Shown: one piece after another, positions 29,579 through 38,231 of the stretch | Position numbering within the stretch: the first letter of the stretch is position 1 | Layout of the letters: each line of letters begins with the position of its first letter | Assembly (NCBI RefSeq): GCF_001487165.1 | Contig: NZ_LN913006.1 | Coordinates: 3,068,657 to 3,132,656 of the forward strand | Direction of reading: 5' to 3' | Length of the DNA: 64,000 nt | Origin: Blautia massiliensis (ex Durand et al. 2017) | GTDB lineage: Bacteria > Bacillota > Clostridia > Lachnospirales > Lachnospiraceae | The notes under the pieces: generated by a model | Databases searched by the model: none | Seen by the model: the letters and a program-made list of their open reading frames with translations, nothing else | What the model was told of the DNA's origin: nothing | Translations under genes and position numbers: made by a program

Positions 29579-29945
29579 CACTTTCAAAAAGTGAAAACTA
29601 TAATCCAAAAAAATCAAACCATCTAATTTCCTCTCACTTTCAAAAAGTGAAAACTATAATCCAAAAAAATCAAACCATCCAATTTCCTCTCACTTCAAAA
29701 GGTGAAAACTACAATCCCAAAAAATCAAACTATCCAATTTATCTCACTTCAAAAAGTGAAAACTATAATCCAAAAAATCAAACCATCCAATTTCCTCACA
29801 CTTCAAAAAGTGAAAACTACAATCCCAAAAAATCAAACTACCCAATTTATCTCACTTCAAAAAGTGAAAACTATAATCTAAAAAATCAAACCACACAATT
29901 TCCCCTCACTTCAAAAAAGTGAAAACCATAATCCAAAAAGCAAAC
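29579..29945. repeat. AT-rich tandem repeat, 54-56-bp unit, seven copies
   Basis: Seven head-to-tail copies, each starting CACTTCAAAAAGTG (itself an inverted repeat) and continuing AAAACTATAATCC, AAAAAATCAAACCATCC and AATTTCCTCT. Units 3 and 5 share variants (CTACAATCCC, AATTTATCT), which suggests duplication of a two-unit block. The last copy decays just before the stop of the minus-strand gene at 29953. Confidence 0.93.
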
Positions 29946-29952
29946 CACATAA

Positions 29953-30441
29953 TTATAGATTCAAAGGAAGTCGTCCCACAACCTCCTTTGTCAACCCACC
30001 TATGAGAATCCCCGCCAGGACTCCTGCCACCAGCAGTGCCGGTGCATAAACCATCAAACTCGTATTGCTCACCACGATCATGGCAACGATCAGCTGCCCG
30101 ATATTATGTGTGACACCACCGGCCACACTGATACCGATCAGACTGAAGCCGGAATGTTTTTTCAAAAGATCCATCACAGTCAGGCTAAGCGCAGCGCCAG
30201 CCAGACTATACAAAATACTGAACAGATTTCCAAACATAAATCCGATCACCAGGATTCTGACAACGGACACGAGAGCCGCTTCTTTAAAGGAATATCGGTC
30301 CAGTATAAAAAGCACCGCCAGGTTTGCAAGCCCGAGCTTGATACCCGGAATCCCTGTAAATACAGGGACCAGAGACTCCACGTATCCAAAAATGATCGCT
30401 ACTGCGGCAAATAATCCGAGATAAGCTGTTTTTCGTTTCAT
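29953..30441 (-). CDS. Gx transporter family membrane protein (Hpre_diP_synt_I type)
   Basis: 162 residues, almost wholly hydrophobic, with five or six helices. FGYVESLVPVFTGIPGIKLGLANLAVLF and GVTHNIGQLIVA are typical of the family often misnamed heptaprenyl diphosphate synthase component I and related to ECF substrate-binding (S) subunits. In many Clostridia it sits next to FMN-binding and NusG-domain-II genes, as here, so a role in supplying a flavin or quinone-type cofactor to the redox island is a reasonable inference. AAAGGA precedes the ATG. Confidence 0.75.
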   Translation of the reverse strand: MKRKTAYLGLFAAVAIIFGYVESLVPVFTGIPGIKLGLANLAVLFILDRYSFKEAALVSVVRILVIGFMFGNLFSILYSLAGAALSLTVMDLLKKHSGFSLIGISVAGGVTHNIGQLIVAMIVVSNTSLMVYAPALLVAGVLAGILIGGLTKEVVGRLPLNL

Positions 30442-30556
30442 AAATAAATCCTTTCATTTGTTGCAGGAATATCGTTGCAGGAATAGCACAGACAGAATAT
30501 CATCTGTCAGAGAAAACTCTACGGAGAACACGCATTGCGCATATTCTCCGGAAATT

Positions 30557-30925
30557 TTATGTCACCGCATCAATTTTAGGCGAACTCTCCGAATCCTCTG
30601 CAGTATTTTCCCCTTCTATCACAACCTTATTAGGAAGGCAGATGATGGAACCGCCGTGCTCGTCCACAGCCTTCTGTTTCATACAGTAATGATCCGGGCA
30701 GGTTGCTTCGATCATTGTAACTTTTCCATCTTTGATCTCGCAGACATTGGTGTCTCCGATGTGGATGATCTGGTCCTGGGAAAGCGAATAGGTTCCGAAT
30801 TCTTTTCCGTCAACGGTAATACGGATCGTATTATGGGAACGTTTCCCCGCAATCTGAAAACCAAGCCAGAGAACCCCCGCCAGAATCAGGATCCCGGCAA
30901 TAAAAATCAATTCTTTTTTCTTCAA
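30557..30925 (-). CDS. NusG domain II-containing membrane-anchored protein (TTG start)
   Basis: 122 residues: an N-terminal helix (LIFIAGILILAGVLWLGFQIAG) and an external beta domain of the NusG-domain-II type (ITVDGKEFGTYSLSQDQIIHI ... VTMIEATCPDHYCMKQKAV). The pair of Cys in CPDHYC may bind metal or form a disulfide. The start is TTG at 30925, with GGAG 7 nt upstream. Such proteins accompany FMN-binding and Rnf-like electron transfer genes; here it is divergent from the FMN-bind/NapH-like/ApbE operon. Confidence 0.82.
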   Translation of the reverse strand: MKKKELIFIAGILILAGVLWLGFQIAGKRSHNTIRITVDGKEFGTYSLSQDQIIHIGDTNVCEIKDGKVTMIEATCPDHYCMKQKAVDEHGGSIICLPNKVVIEGENTAEDSESSPKIDAVT

Positions 30926-31128
30926 AACAAATCTCCATTTCTGTTACAGATTCAGAAAAAATCATATCATAATCGAAATTAAAAGGCAAACATAAGTTAA
31001 TGATATCTAACCATAATTCATACAGCTGTTCCCAACGGAAAGGGAGGAGTGGCGATGATTTTTTTTTATAAAAGACATAAAACAGAAAAATTCATATTGA
31101 AAAAAGTTATAGACTACTAACAAAAGTG

Positions 31129-31157
31129 TAGACAAGAAAAAAAACAGGTGATATAAT
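31129..31157 (+). promoter_or_regulatory. Promoter of the FMN-bind operon
   Basis: TAGACA (31129-31134), 17 bp, TATAAT (31152-31157) with TGA just before it, an extended -10. Confidence 0.8.
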
Positions 31158-31159
31158 AC

Positions 31160-31174
31160 CTAACTGTAAGTTAG
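31160..31174. promoter_or_regulatory. Candidate operator over the transcription start
   Basis: CTAACTGTAAGTTAG is a perfect inverted repeat (arms of 6, centre of 3) placed 3-17 nt after the -10 box, where a repressor would act. The GTTAG/CTAAC arms recall DtxR-family metalloregulator sites, but this is only a resemblance. Confidence 0.5.
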
Positions 31175-31372
31175 CATCGTCTAATTTTACAAAAAAGATT
31201 AATCAAAACTAATTTATGTATATGGATAAAAACTATATAATTTATCCAAAAGACAGTTATACGCAGATTACAGGACTGGATCGAGAGCATCTGACGTAGC
31301 AATATATGTTCGCATAGCGTGAGTCTGATGCAGCAATTTACAGAATTGTTAAAAATACAAGGGAGAAAAGAG

Positions 31373-31975
31373 ATGAAAAATCAGAATTTTTATATGAGAG
31401 TGATCTCCTTACTGTTGGTGATCCTGGCTGTACTTTTTTATAACAGCAGCATGAAAGCCCAGGCAAATGAAAAAGAGATCGCGGCTCTGACAGATAAGGT
31501 AGATACACTTCAGGAGCAGCAGAATGAACTTCTCAGTGCGCTGGAGACGAGTTATGTAAATCGTATGCAGAATCAGGCAGCATCTGCAGGATCAGGCAGC
31601 AGTGATGCAGATACAGCAGGCGATGACAAAACAACAGACACTTCAGACGGCAATGTATCCGATGCAGACGCAGAGGACACAGCAACCGCAGATTCCGATA
31701 ATGTATATAAAGATGGAACCTACACAGGAGAAGCTGAGGGATACGGCGGGACCATTCAGGTGGAAGTGACACTTGCCGGTGATGAGATCACATCCATCAA
31801 CGTAGTCAGCGCCCCAGGTGAGGACAGTGCATATCTTTCACAGGCAGAGAGTGTGATCGATTCCATCCTGAGTGCTCAGAGTACAGATGTGGATACCGTA
31901 TCCGGAGCAACGTTCAGCTCCACAGGAATCCTGAACGCAGTGGATGCGGCACTTGGAAAGGCGGAAAACTCATGA
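31373..31975 (+). CDS. Membrane-anchored FMN-binding domain protein
   Basis: 200 residues: a single N-terminal helix (VISLLLVILAVLFYNSS), a coiled segment rich in Glu/Gln, an acidic Thr/Ser/Asp linker, and one FMN_bind domain (DGTYTGEAEGYGGTIQVEV to the end). The SGAT motif (177-180) marks Thr180 as the site where ApbE would attach FMN through a phosphoester bond. GGGAGAAAAGAG precedes the ATG at 31373, which was preferred over an ATG 18 codons upstream. It overlaps the next gene by 4 nt. It probably acts outside the membrane as an electron carrier. Confidence 0.9.
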   Translation: MKNQNFYMRVISLLLVILAVLFYNSSMKAQANEKEIAALTDKVDTLQEQQNELLSALETSYVNRMQNQAASAGSGSSDADTAGDDKTTDTSDGNVSDADAEDTATADSDNVYKDGTYTGEAEGYGGTIQVEVTLAGDEITSINVVSAPGEDSAYLSQAESVIDSILSAQSTDVDTVSGATFSSTGILNAVDAALGKAENS

Positions 31976-32745
31976 AAAAAAGACAGCGGGAGGTAAGGCT
32001 GATGCGCGCGGGAATACAGCTGGCATTTTTTATTGCCGCCCCGTCTCTGTTTTCTACAGCCTTTGCAGGTATCAAATCGATCTTTCTTGCCATTGCGGCC
32101 GGTCAGCCGGTGGAGTGGAATTCCTTTCTGACTGTAACGACAGTGCTTCTGATCTTTACCTGCTTTTTCGGAAGACATTTCTGCGGATATGCGTGTGCAT
32201 TCGGATCTTTCGGAGATGCCGTATATGAAGGCTTTTCCTGGATCCGGATGAAATGCTTTCACAAAAAAAAGAAACCGGCTCTTTCCGAAAAAATGGTTCA
32301 CGGGCTTCAGAAAGTCAAATATATCGTACTGGCACTGATCCTGCTTTCCTGCCTTACAGGTGTATACGGAAAGCTTACGGGAACCAGCCCGTGGGATGTT
32401 TTTTCTATGCTCACGGCAGGACGGCTCCCGAACAGCAAATATCTGGTGGGAATTGTGCTCCTGGTGCTGATCATTGTGGGAATGTGTACACAGGAAAGGT
32501 TTTTCTGCCAGTTTCTCTGTCCCATGGGAGCGGTTTTTGCATTAATGCCAATCCTTCCGGGTGCACTGTTTCGGAGAAACCGTGAGAAATGTCCGCCGAA
32601 ATGTGGTCTCTGTAAAAAAAGATGTCCGGCTCATCTGGATATCGACGGCGACACAGGCAGATCCGGCGAATGTCTTTGCTGCCACGCATGTGCCGCAGCA
32701 TGCCCGAGAAAAAATATTCACATTGGAACAATTGAGGAAAAATGA
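31972..32745 (+). CDS. NapH-like membrane 4Fe-4S protein
   Basis: 257 residues with about four to five membrane helices and NapH/RnfH-type cysteine clusters: CGYACAFGSFGD, CQFLCPMGAVFAL, then CPPKCGLCKKRC and CLCCHACAAACPRKN near the C-terminus, enough for two 4Fe-4S clusters. Such proteins accept electrons on one side of the membrane and pass them to flavoproteins outside. It overlaps the FMN-binding gene and is followed after 3 nt by apbE, a compact three-gene operon. Confidence 0.88.
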   Translation: MKKRQREVRLMRAGIQLAFFIAAPSLFSTAFAGIKSIFLAIAAGQPVEWNSFLTVTTVLLIFTCFFGRHFCGYACAFGSFGDAVYEGFSWIRMKCFHKKKKPALSEKMVHGLQKVKYIVLALILLSCLTGVYGKLTGTSPWDVFSMLTAGRLPNSKYLVGIVLLVLIIVGMCTQERFFCQFLCPMGAVFALMPILPGALFRRNREKCPPKCGLCKKRCPAHLDIDGDTGRSGECLCCHACAAACPRKNIHIGTIEEK

Positions 32746-32748
32746 TCT

Positions 32749-33813
32749 ATGAGATATCAGGCTCTGAAAAAGAAAACTTTTCTGGCAGCAGCTACATTTA
32801 CAGGAATTGCGGTGTTGTTTCCTGTGCTGTGCATGGCTGCTTCGGAAAATGATGTACAGACATATACCGATACAGATTTTGCAATGGATACTGTGGTATC
32901 AGAAACACTCTATACCACAGGTGACGATATAAACAGTAAGCTGACAGCTGTGCTGACAGATGTGGAGACGAACCTTCTTTCCTGGACCAATGAGAAGTCC
33001 CAGATCTATAAGGTGAATGCAGACAGCGGAAAAGATACGGAGATTTCCGACGAGCTTTCCGGATATTTGAAACGTCTTCTGAAGATCGCAGAGGATTCTG
33101 ACGGAGCCTTTGATCCAACCATCGGGAAGCTGATCCGCCTGTGGGATATTGGAGGGGAAAACCAGAAAATTCCGGAAGAAGCAGAAATTAAGAATGTTCT
33201 GAAGGATTCCGGATATCAGAAGATTTTTCTTGACGGAAATACGGTCCACATGGAGGAGGGCTGTTCTCTGGATCTTGGAGCAGCGGGAAAGGGTATTGGC
33301 TGTGACCTGATCCTTAAAGAACTGGAAACAAAGAAGGATGTAATAGCAGCACTTATGAATCTGGGAGGAAGCAGTGTCATGACCTACGGAAGCAAGCCGG
33401 ATGGTTCTTCCTGGAATGTGGCAGTGACAGATCCCAGAGCTGAAAATGAGGATGACTATCTTGGTGTGGTTGCCTTAAATGGTACAGAATTTCTTTCCAC
33501 ATCCGGAGATTATGAGAAATATTTTATCGAAAATGGTGTAAGGTATCACCACATTATGGACCCGTCTACCGGCTATCCGGCAGAAAGCGGAGTGACCGGG
33601 GTAACGGTAGTCTGTGACTCAGGTCTGGAGGCAGATGCGCTTTCCACAGCATGTTTTGTGCTGGGGGTGGAAAAAGGGACACAGCTGTTGAAAGCTTACG
33701 GTGTAGACGGACTTTTTGTGGATGAAGACCATCATGTGTATCTCACTGAGGGGATGAAGGAGCGGTTCAGCCTGCTTGCGGATTCCTATAGTGTGGAGGG
33801 TATTGCAGAGTGA
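32749..33813 (+). CDS. apbE: FAD:protein FMN transferase, ApbE family
   Basis: Cleaves FAD and attaches FMN covalently to Thr in SGAT-type motifs of exported FMN-binding domains. 354 residues with an N-terminal signal peptide (ending near CMAASEND), DGAFDPTIGKLIRLWDIGG, the FAD-binding LGAAGKGIGCDLI, GGSSVMTYG, and the C-terminal DPSTGYPAESGVTGVTVVC with LEADALSTACFVLG. Four target domains lie in this window, one just upstream and three in the gene at 36321, so it is very probably their modifying enzyme. Confidence 0.94.
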   Translation: MRYQALKKKTFLAAATFTGIAVLFPVLCMAASENDVQTYTDTDFAMDTVVSETLYTTGDDINSKLTAVLTDVETNLLSWTNEKSQIYKVNADSGKDTEISDELSGYLKRLLKIAEDSDGAFDPTIGKLIRLWDIGGENQKIPEEAEIKNVLKDSGYQKIFLDGNTVHMEEGCSLDLGAAGKGIGCDLILKELETKKDVIAALMNLGGSSVMTYGSKPDGSSWNVAVTDPRAENEDDYLGVVALNGTEFLSTSGDYEKYFIENGVRYHHIMDPSTGYPAESGVTGVTVVCDSGLEADALSTACFVLGVEKGTQLLKAYGVDGLFVDEDHHVYLTEGMKERFSLLADSYSVEGIAE

Positions 33814-33939
33814 AGCTGATCTCCCGGCAATCCGGTTTATGACTGTTTGGCAGAGGGGAATGCTCATATCCGCAGTACTTGCGATAGTAAACCTGGAAAG
33901 GGTTCTATAAATATATCATATTTTTAGGAGGAATAAGCA

Positions 33940-36177
33940 ATGCAGAAGTGGAATCTATTGAAAAAAACAGCTCCATGCATTTTAAGTCTTGCAGTGGCAG
34001 CAACAACCTTTCCGACCGCTGTAATGGCATCTGATCTTGATGCAGCCGTGGTTTCCGAGGCAGAGACAGGAGATACGGAGGATTTTAGCACAGAGGATAC
34101 TGAAGCTGTAGCAGAAGAAGCTATAGAGGATGCTGCAGACATAACAGAAGAAGCAGCAGAGGATGCAGCAGTGCCAGAAGCTGTTGCAGACGAGACAGAG
34201 GATATCCAGCAGGAAGATACAGCAGAGGAAGCAGACCCGTTCTCTACAGGGGAAGAGGATTTCACAGAAGGCGATGAAGTGGCGGAAGCATTTTCCGATT
34301 CTGACCAGCTGACAGGCGAGTATCAGTACGTATATGCAGGACTTACCTGGGGTGAGTACTGGGCAGCAGAAGGCGTATATGCAGCTGGAGATACAAGCTC
34401 TTCAGAAGAGAAGGATTCACATAGTGAGTTTGATACAGGAGCTTTTGATACAGTAACAAGAGCGACTGCAAATCATGGACTCCACAGAGGAAGCTATCAG
34501 ACAGAAGCTACGATCATTGCTGAAGACGGAACCAGATTCGACGTATCCTACTGGGAGGATAAAGGAAGCACACTTTATCTTACAGACGGTTCCAAGGTAA
34601 AATGGAACAGAGGCAGTATAACAACAGAAGATGGAAAAACCTATACGATGGATCATTATGAGATATATGGTCTGAAATATGTTCCGGTAGCAGTTAAGAC
34701 CGCAGATTTTGCAGATTTCTGCAAAAAGTATAATGTCGTACAGGATGGAGCTGTGCTCTCCGGAGGATACAGTGAAAACAATCTCCAGTATTATAAAGGC
34801 CTTGTGGCAGACGTAAATGCACAGACAAATGGTCTGAAATATGCGGAGAAAAATGGTGACGGCTTTACATTTACAGCAAGAAAATCAGACGGAACAGCTT
34901 CCGGTATCAAGGATCAGGCGTTAAAAACAGCAACAGAGATCAAGCCGAGTGTAAAAGCAGCAAGCGGAAGCTACGGCGAATTCCTCCGTGTGGATCTCAA
35001 TGGAAATTATGGCGATCTTGGTGCAAATATGCAGGCTGTACGCTGGGATTATTATGGAGATGATTCCACATATACAAAATGCCTCGCTTCTTATGGAACC
35101 AAGTTTGCCGCAGATAACTGGATGCATAAAGCAATGGGAATCCAGCTTGGACTTACAAAATCTGCACGCTGCAAGCTTCCGGGAGGAACAGACGGAACAG
35201 GATACTGGAAACTGACAGTGTATGCTCTTGGATATAATGACTATACCTACAGCTTCCAGGCAACTGCAGAGAATATCGTAAATCCTACAATGGAGCCGAC
35301 TGATTTTACAAGTCTTAAAACAGAAGTGGAAGCTGCAAAGGCTCTGGCAGAGGCAGATTACACAATTGCAACCTGGAAGTCCTTTGCCGGTGAGCTTCAG
35401 GAAGCAGAAGACATTCTTGCAAAAACAGATGCAAGTCAGGCTGAGGTAAATGAAGCACTTGAACATCTTCAGGGAGCAGAGAAAGAGCTTCAGAAGGTAA
35501 CAGTTACATTTGATAAGACAGCAGCAGCTGTATATACAGGAAAAACAACGACTCTTAAGGCAACAACAAATGACAGCGATGCAACAGTGACATTTAAGTC
35601 CGGCAACACAAAGGTTGCAACAGTAAGCAGCAAGGGTGTTGTTAAAGGCGTAAAAGCCGGAACAGCAGTTATCACAGCAAAGGTCGGAAATGCCACAGCA
35701 ACCTGCAAGGTAACAGTAAAAGCTTCTACAATTAAATTCGCAAAGGCTTCCGTAACGATCTACAAAGGAAAAACAGCAACTGTAAAAGCAACTGCAACAC
35801 CATCTGCAACTGTAAAATACACAAGCAGCAACACAAAGGTTGCAACCGTAAACAGTAAAACAGGTGTTGTAAAAGGAATTAAAGCAGGAACCGTTACGAT
35901 TACAGCAAAGGCAGGAGCCCTGAAGACAACCTGCAAAGTAGTTGTCAAGAATCCTGCATTCAGTCTTGTAAAATCTTCTGCAACGATCAAAAAAGGTAAA
36001 ACAACAACCATCAGATCCAAAGCAGCACCTGCAGGCAAGGTTACATATACAAGCAGCAATAAAAAAGTTGCAGCTGTAAACAGCAAGGGTGTTGTAAAGG
36101 GAATCAAAAAAGGTAAAGCAACGATCACAGTGAAATGCAACGGAATTACAAAGAAATTTGTGGTAACAGTTAAATAA
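33940..36177 (+). CDS. Exported surface protein, Tp47-like domain plus three Ig-like (Big_2) repeats
   Basis: 745 residues. Signal peptide (to about 30, FPTAVMASD), about 95 acidic residues, then a globular region of about 330 residues (YQYVYAGLTWGEYWAAEGVY to YALGYNDYTYSFQA) resembling the penicillin-binding Tp47 domain family. A helical FIVAR-like stretch (TDFTSLKTEVEAAKALAEA) and three Big_2 repeats with the KVATVSSKGVVKGVKAGTA pattern follow. No LPXTG or membrane anchor is visible. It lies inside the flavin-transfer island, between apbE and the triple FMN-bind gene, so it may be a partner or a cell-wall scaffold. Domain identity of the middle region is inferred from memory. Confidence 0.72.
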   Translation: MQKWNLLKKTAPCILSLAVAATTFPTAVMASDLDAAVVSEAETGDTEDFSTEDTEAVAEEAIEDAADITEEAAEDAAVPEAVADETEDIQQEDTAEEADPFSTGEEDFTEGDEVAEAFSDSDQLTGEYQYVYAGLTWGEYWAAEGVYAAGDTSSSEEKDSHSEFDTGAFDTVTRATANHGLHRGSYQTEATIIAEDGTRFDVSYWEDKGSTLYLTDGSKVKWNRGSITTEDGKTYTMDHYEIYGLKYVPVAVKTADFADFCKKYNVVQDGAVLSGGYSENNLQYYKGLVADVNAQTNGLKYAEKNGDGFTFTARKSDGTASGIKDQALKTATEIKPSVKAASGSYGEFLRVDLNGNYGDLGANMQAVRWDYYGDDSTYTKCLASYGTKFAADNWMHKAMGIQLGLTKSARCKLPGGTDGTGYWKLTVYALGYNDYTYSFQATAENIVNPTMEPTDFTSLKTEVEAAKALAEADYTIATWKSFAGELQEAEDILAKTDASQAEVNEALEHLQGAEKELQKVTVTFDKTAAAVYTGKTTTLKATTNDSDATVTFKSGNTKVATVSSKGVVKGVKAGTAVITAKVGNATATCKVTVKASTIKFAKASVTIYKGKTATVKATATPSATVKYTSSNTKVATVNSKTGVVKGIKAGTVTITAKAGALKTTCKVVVKNPAFSLVKSSATIKKGKTTTIRSKAAPAGKVTYTSSNKKVAAVNSKGVVKGIKKGKATITVKCNGITKKFVVTVK

Positions 36178-36217
36178 TTTCACTGTTGAACCGAATGTGA
36201 TCACAGATATCCGGGAG

Positions 36218-36255
36218 CCTCTGCCGCAGACATAGAGCAATGTCTGCGGCAGAGG
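36218..36255 (+). other. Perfect 16-bp stem-loop between two island genes
   Basis: CCTCTGCCGCAGACAT (36218-36233) and ATGTCTGCGGCAGAGG (36240-36255) with a 6-nt loop. It lacks a following T run, so it is more likely an mRNA stability or processing element, or a weak attenuator, than an intrinsic terminator. Confidence 0.75.
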
Positions 36256-36320
36256 TCTGCTGATTTCTGAAGAGCAATGTCTGACAGAGGCCGCAAGAAA
36301 AGAGGAGAGAGTAAGGAAGC

Positions 36321-37925
36321 ATGGAAAAAGATCTGAAAGATAAAAAGCAGGAGGAAAAAAATACTCCGAAGATACCCTGGACCAAGCTGGTCCCTGCAGC
36401 TGCTGTGATTGCGGCGCTTGTGTTTTCAGGCATAAAGGCGAAGGGCTCTGATGGAGAGACAGAAGCAGTCGGGCAGGCAGAGACGACCGTAATGTCCGCT
36501 TCAGAGCTGGAAAAATATCTCGGGTATGAAAAAGAAAATACTGTTTCTGACAGCACAACTGCCACAGCTGAGAAAAACAGTACAACAAAAAAGAAAAGCT
36601 CATCGAAAAAAAGTGCAAAAAAAACAGCAGCGAAAAAAAGCTCAGGTACAAGAACGGTTTCCGAATCTGCAAAAAGCAATGCCAGCGCCGCAGGACAGGG
36701 AACCACGCAGACACCGGTAGCAAGCGTTCCGGCAGATGGATATAAGGACGGTACGTATGAAGGAAGCGGAACCGGATTTGGCGGGACAATTCGCGTGAGA
36801 GTAACAATCAGCGGTGGAAAGATTGCGGCCATAGATATTCTGGAGGCATCTGGAGAAACTGCGTCGTATTTTGCGTCAGCTCAGGGTGTGATCAGCAGGA
36901 TGATCGCCGGAAATACACCGAATGTAGATGCAGTAAGTGGAGCAACCTATTCCTCCAACGGAATCATCCAGGCAGTTCAGAATGCCCTCTCCCAGGCAGC
37001 GGCAGATGGAAACAGCCAGCAGGTCACCCCTACACCTGCAGCAACTGCTTTACCAACTCCGACATCAGCTCCGTCACCTACAAAAAAACCATCTCCTACA
37101 AAGAAACCGGAAGATCCGGACAGTCCGAAAAAATATCTGGACGGTAAATATACAGCTTCGGCAAAGGGCTTCAATGGAGACGTGAAGGTAACTGTGACCA
37201 TCAAGGATGGAGTGATCGAAGCCCTGAAACAGGAAAATACGGACACGGAGCAGTTTTTTGAAAAAGCATGGAGCGTGCTGGAGGAACAGATCATTGGTAC
37301 GGATTCTGTAGATGATATTGATGCAGTCAGCGGAGCAACCTATTCCTCCAACGGAATTCTCAACGCTGTAAAAAAAGCTCTTAAAGAAGCGATCAATCCG
37401 GAGTATGGAAAGAAACCGACACCAACTCCGACAAAGAAACCGACACCAAAGCCAACAGCCACACCGAAACCTACGGCAACGCCGAAACCAACAGCCACAC
37501 CGAAGCCAACAGAGACGCCGGCAGCAACCCCGACGCCGGAGCCGGACGACCCGGATGTGACGCCGGTTCCTGAAAAACCCAATGTAACTCCAACACCAGG
37601 GACAGATGAGCCGGATGCAACACCGGAGCCAACGGAAGCACCGGAACCGGTGGGAATGTACAGAGATGGAACGTATACAGGCTCGGCTTTTGGATATGGA
37701 GGAAAAACATATCTGACAATTACGATCTCAGGAGGCCAGATCGTATCCATTGAGCAGACAAATCAGGATACACCGGAATTTTTTGATCCTGCATGGAGCA
37801 CGATCTATTCTCAGATCATGGCAAACCAGTCGGCGGATGGAATCGATACTGTCAGCGGAGCCACATATTCTTCCGAAGGGATCCTGGACGCTGCACAAAA
37901 AGCCCTTGCCCAGGCAAAGAATTAA
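36321..37925 (+). CDS. Membrane-anchored protein with three FMN-binding modules
   Basis: 534 residues. A short cytoplasmic charged start, one helix (KLVPAAAVIAALVFSGI), a Lys/Ser-rich stretch, then three FMN_bind modules at about 137-226, 271-350 and 446-533, joined by Thr-Pro-Lys linkers up to 90 residues long. Each module opens with GxYxGxxxGFGG-type sequence and ends in an SGAT motif; predicted flavinylated residues are Thr209, Thr340 and Thr515. The repeated flavins on flexible arms suggest a chain that carries electrons through the cell wall, comparable in design to Listeria PplA, which has two such domains. Confidence 0.9.
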   Translation: MEKDLKDKKQEEKNTPKIPWTKLVPAAAVIAALVFSGIKAKGSDGETEAVGQAETTVMSASELEKYLGYEKENTVSDSTTATAEKNSTTKKKSSSKKSAKKTAAKKSSGTRTVSESAKSNASAAGQGTTQTPVASVPADGYKDGTYEGSGTGFGGTIRVRVTISGGKIAAIDILEASGETASYFASAQGVISRMIAGNTPNVDAVSGATYSSNGIIQAVQNALSQAAADGNSQQVTPTPAATALPTPTSAPSPTKKPSPTKKPEDPDSPKKYLDGKYTASAKGFNGDVKVTVTIKDGVIEALKQENTDTEQFFEKAWSVLEEQIIGTDSVDDIDAVSGATYSSNGILNAVKKALKEAINPEYGKKPTPTPTKKPTPKPTATPKPTATPKPTATPKPTETPAATPTPEPDDPDVTPVPEKPNVTPTPGTDEPDATPEPTEAPEPVGMYRDGTYTGSAFGYGGKTYLTITISGGQIVSIEQTNQDTPEFFDPAWSTIYSQIMANQSADGIDTVSGATYSSEGILDAAQKALAQAKN

Positions 37926-37986
37926 CCGGGTGAACGTTGGAGCAGCTATAAACATCTGAATCTAAGCCAATAATAAGAGGTGAAAG

Positions 37987-38031
37987 AAACCTCTGGACTT
38001 CTTGATTTTTTTTGAAGTTCAGAGGTTTTTT
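37987..38031 (+). terminator. Terminator of the redox island
   Basis: AAACCTCTGGACTTC (37987-38001) pairs with GAAGTTCAGAGGTTT (38013-38027) and is followed by TTTT. Confidence 0.9.
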
Positions 38032-38183
38032 GCTAGGTTTCTGAAATTGCTTCTATAAATCGATAAAAAAATAACAGGAATGTATACAGAATAATATGGA
38101 AAATATCAGAAAATATAATCGGTTTAAATAATTTGAAATGCAAATTAGCGGGAATTAACCTGAGAAATACAATAAAATTTTTA

Positions 38184-38212
38184 TTGCACAGGGCAATGTT
38201 TTATGTTATGTT
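38184..38212 (+). promoter_or_regulatory. ldh promoter
   Basis: TTGCAC (38184-38189), 17 bp, TATGTT (38207-38212). Confidence 0.65.
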
Positions 38213-38231
38213 TGAATGTGTGTAATTAAAG

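Larger units (their letters stand above)
30926..31372. other. Divergent control region of the redox island
   Basis: 447-nt AT-rich region between divergent genes. It holds the promoter at 31129-31157 and the inverted repeat at 31160-31174, listed separately. The remaining 200-nt leader before the FMN-binding gene shows no clear hairpin terminator or known riboswitch. Confidence 0.5.

Noticed and set aside
29554-29922. 122-residue open frame
   Set aside because: It is only the translation of the tandem repeats and has no ribosome-binding site or protein-like composition.
29579-29945. CRISPR array
   Set aside because: The whole 54-56-bp unit is repeated, with no unique spacers and no cas genes nearby.
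34921-36807. 628-residue minus-strand frame
   Set aside because: Shadow of the Ig-like surface protein; cysteine- and serine-rich with no recognisable domain.
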